Source: Pontibacter sp. SGAir0037 (GTDB lineage Bacteria; Bacteroidota; Bacteroidia; Cytophagales; Hymenobacteraceae). From it: a stretch of DNA of 64,000 nt. Shown here piece by piece: positions 61,702 through 64,000 of the stretch. The stretch is taken from NCBI RefSeq assembly GCF_005491705.1, contig NZ_CP028092.1, forward strand, positions 806,001-870,000, in the 5' to 3' direction. How positions within the stretch are numbered: the first letter of the stretch is position 1; every line of letters starts with the position of its first letter. Made by a program: the position numbers and the translations under genes. The notes under the pieces are model-generated. The model made no database searches. It saw nothing but the letters and a program-made list of their open reading frames with translations, and was not told where the DNA came from.

Positions 61702-61739
61702 ACGCAAAAAGTCAGCCTGTGCAGGCTGACTTTTTGCGT
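61702..61739. terminator. Terminator between the IS3 element and katE
   Basis: 17-base arms ACGCAAAAAGTCAGCCT/AGGCTGACTTTTTGCGT with a GTGC loop; it serves the catalase gene on the minus strand. Confidence 0.85.
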
Positions 61740-61757
61740 GAAATATTTTATAAGTGG

Positions 61758-63965
61758 TTAGGCCGGCACCTTGGTTTTTTCTTCTCTGTCCCAGTGGCGG
61801 TGCTTCTTAATGGCATCGATAAAAGCTGTGGCAAAATCATCTGCATCAGCCTCGGTGCCTGCGGTTATAACCCCTTTATCAGCCATTACTTTTGCGGCAC
61901 TTTTATCGGCAAAGGAAATTCCGGGCACCTCTGCTTTCTGAAGCAAAGCAATCCCGTTACCTGATGTGGCTATTGCTTTACAATGTTTAAAAGCTTCATT
62001 GATAAAATGTAAAGCATCACCTTCCTGCATGAGTGCCTCTATATGTGCTTCACCGTCTGGAATATAAATGGCATCATACATAATGGAGCCGGTGGTGATA
62101 TGGCTTTTATCGGCTTCTATTTCCTGTCCGTTCGTAGCCTTGCGCATGCCGTATAATTTAGAAACGATCTTTGCACTGGCACCAGCCTCCTTTAGGGCGT
62201 TTTTAATCTGCATTACTTCATCATAGTCATAGCCATCTTCGAGCAGGATAGCCACTTTTCTTGATTTTGCAGTTTGTATTTTATTCTTCTCCATGCTTAA
62301 AGCAGTAGAAGCATCGACTGATGTGCCTGCTTTTATTTTCCTGGAAGCATCGTTATCCTCATAATGACCTGTAGATGCTATTTCCTGGTTTTTTGGTATT
62401 CCCACGCCAATGCCTTCGGCAACCATTTCGGCAAGTTCCGGGGCGATTTTATAAAAATGGCCAACCATGCGCTCCCGAATGGCTTTTATCTCTACTTTAC
62501 CCAGCTCAAAATGTGCTGCCTGCACAATGTGCTTCTTCTCCGGCTCTGTCATGGAGTTCCAGAATAAGGTTGCCTGGGAGTAATGGTCGTTAAAGCTTTC
62601 GCTTCGGGCCCTGATCTTGTGGCCTTCTACTTTTTCTTCATAATGCACATAGCCTCCTTCGTTTTCAGGAGCCATTTTAGGCTCTCCCTCACCAATTGAG
62701 TTTGGCCAGTAATTTACCCTGCCTTTGTTAATTGTTTGGCGCATAAAACCGGCTCCGTTCTGGTTATGGACAGGCACTACAGGCCGGTTTATAGGAACCT
62801 CTGTGAAGTTAGAGCTATGGAAGCGGTTTATCTGAGTATCAATATAAGAGAAAAGCCTGCCCTGTAGCAGCGGGTCGTTGGTCACATCGATGCCGGGCAC
62901 CAGGTTACCCGGGTGAAACGCTACCTGCTCTGTTTCGGCAAAGAAGTTGTCAGGATTACGGTTTAGTGTCATTAACCCAACCGGCCTCAAGGGCACCAGT
63001 TCTTCCGGAATAAGCTTTGTTGCATCCAGCAAATCGAAATTGAATTTCAGCTCGTCTTCTTCCTCTACTATCTGCACACAGAGTTCAAATTCCGGGTAGT
63101 TGCCCATTTCAATCGCTTCCCAGAGGTCGCGGCGGAGCCAATCCGGATCTTTACCTGCCAGCTTCTGGGCCTCGTCCCACACAAGCGAATGTGCCCCGAG
63201 TTTTGGCCGCCAGTGAAATTTAACAAAGCGCGATTTACCTGCTTCGTTTATTAAACGGAAAGTATGCACTCCGAAACCTTCCATCATCCGGAAGCTGCGC
63301 GGAATGGCACGATCCGACAAAACCCACAGGAGCATGTGCATGGTCTCAGGCATCAGCGAAGCAAAGTCCCAGAAGGTATCGTGTGCAGCAGAGGCCTGAG
63401 GCATTTCATTGTTAGGCTCCGGTTTAATGGCGTGTACCAGGTCAGGAAATTTAATGGAATCCTGAATAAAGAAGACAGGTATGTTATTTGCCACCAGATC
63501 ATAGTTTCCTTCTGAAGTATAAAACTTGGTTGCAAAGCCCCGTACATCCCTCACTGTGTCAGCTGATCCTCTGGAACCTACAACCGTTGAGAAGCGAACA
63601 AACAAAGGCGTTCTTGTGCTTGGATCGGTCAGAAACCTGGCTTTGGTGTATTCTTTCAGAGAATCGTCGTATGGCTGAAAGTAACCATGTGCACCTGAAC
63701 CTCTGGCATGTACAACTCGCTCCGGTATAGACTCGTGATCGAGGTGCGTCATTTTTTCGCGGAAGTGAAAATCTTCCATTATGGTCGGGCCTCTCGATCC
63801 TGCCTTCAAGGAATCGTCGGTGTGGCTGATTCGGGTGCCCTGATCAGTCGTCATATACTGATTTTTTGGGTTCTCCCTGAAACTTTCTAACTGCCTGTTC
63901 TTGCTGTTTTCGTTAACGTTGTAGGATGATGGAAGGTCTTTATGCTGGTCTTTGTTGTCGCTCAT
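61758..63965 (-). CDS. katE: Large-subunit catalase (HPII/KatE type)
   Basis: 735 residues: catalase core with His in ERVVHARGSGAHGYF, Asn in LVANNIPVFFIQDSIKFPDL and the haem Tyr in GRLFSYIDTQINRF; then a C-terminal flavodoxin-like domain (~580-735, RKVAILLEDGYDYDEVMQI, GEAHIEALMQEGDA) as in large-subunit catalases. No signal peptide, thus cytoplasmic. It is the second catalase of the window. The start codon is close to the right edge of the window. Confidence 0.92.
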   Translation of the reverse strand: MSDNKDQHKDLPSSYNVNENSKNRQLESFRENPKNQYMTTDQGTRISHTDDSLKAGSRGPTIMEDFHFREKMTHLDHESIPERVVHARGSGAHGYFQPYDDSLKEYTKARFLTDPSTRTPLFVRFSTVVGSRGSADTVRDVRGFATKFYTSEGNYDLVANNIPVFFIQDSIKFPDLVHAIKPEPNNEMPQASAAHDTFWDFASLMPETMHMLLWVLSDRAIPRSFRMMEGFGVHTFRLINEAGKSRFVKFHWRPKLGAHSLVWDEAQKLAGKDPDWLRRDLWEAIEMGNYPEFELCVQIVEEEDELKFNFDLLDATKLIPEELVPLRPVGLMTLNRNPDNFFAETEQVAFHPGNLVPGIDVTNDPLLQGRLFSYIDTQINRFHSSNFTEVPINRPVVPVHNQNGAGFMRQTINKGRVNYWPNSIGEGEPKMAPENEGGYVHYEEKVEGHKIRARSESFNDHYSQATLFWNSMTEPEKKHIVQAAHFELGKVEIKAIRERMVGHFYKIAPELAEMVAEGIGVGIPKNQEIASTGHYEDNDASRKIKAGTSVDASTALSMEKNKIQTAKSRKVAILLEDGYDYDEVMQIKNALKEAGASAKIVSKLYGMRKATNGQEIEADKSHITTGSIMYDAIYIPDGEAHIEALMQEGDALHFINEAFKHCKAIATSGNGIALLQKAEVPGISFADKSAAKVMADKGVITAGTEADADDFATAFIDAIKKHRHWDREEKTKVPA

Positions 63966-64000
63966 AGTTTAATTATTTTGTACTAATGGATAAAGTACAC

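Overview
The window comes from a Bacteroidota genome, most likely an aerobic Cytophagales/Hymenobacteraceae-type bacterium. Pointers are menaquinone (men) genes, FixL-like oxygen-sensing kinases, a C-terminal domain resembling T9SS sorting domains, YceI/porin genes, a small Lys-rich protein familiar from this phylum, and a promoter of the phylum's TTTG-N19-TAnnTTTG form upstream of the pyruvate dehydrogenase E2 gene. Genus is an inference; there is no rRNA in the window.

Layout. 0-6 kb: tail of an SPFH (flotillin-like) protein and a 1656-residue DUF3686-type AAA ATPase. 6-18.3 kb: an accessory island. It starts with a Xer/IntI-like tyrosine recombinase and continues with a row of small, A+T-rich, single-gene units on the same strand (DUF4265, DUF2625, a TonB-plug-like protein, an HExxH protein, small secreted or membrane proteins). 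The units are separated by imperfect hairpins that resemble integron attC sites. Two group II introns (one inside the other), a broken IS110 and an IS1182 sit in or beside these separators. 18.3-25.7 kb: ankyrin protein, first hemA, secreted catalase, SGNH hydrolase, and a YceI-porin-YceI operon. 25.9-34.7 kb: universal stress proteins and an apparent oxygen-response module: a kinase with two FixL-type haem PAS domains, a response regulator, a receiver-kinase hybrid, a receiver-CRP fusion and a second hemA, with FNR/FixK-like dyads near the promoters. 34.8-46.3 kb: M13 peptidase, several small genes and the menaquinone cluster (menE, menB, menD, menF, thioesterase; no menC or menA here). 46.3-49.5 kb: phosphatase, pyruvate dehydrogenase E2, and a frameshifted lipoprotein. 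49.7-54.1 kb: two duplicated HxlR-regulator/oxidoreductase modules with identical operator geometry, another SDR and a Crp-like regulator with a perfect palindrome. 54.1-55.6 kb: a second, minus-strand stretch of attC-like sites around a MazEF module and a membrane protein; its first site shares a 30-base identical core with the first site of the 7-kb array. 55.9-64 kb: hslV, a deoxyhypusine-synthase-like gene, M1 aminopeptidase, a degenerate IS3 element and a large-subunit catalase.

The most interesting signal is the pair of integron-like cassette arrays. They carry attC-like sites with TAAC/GTTA-type ends and a CTWCG loop motif, but the nearby recombinase appears to lack the IntI-specific insertion and is co-oriented with the cassettes. 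The attC-like calls are by eye from base pairing and need covariance-model testing.
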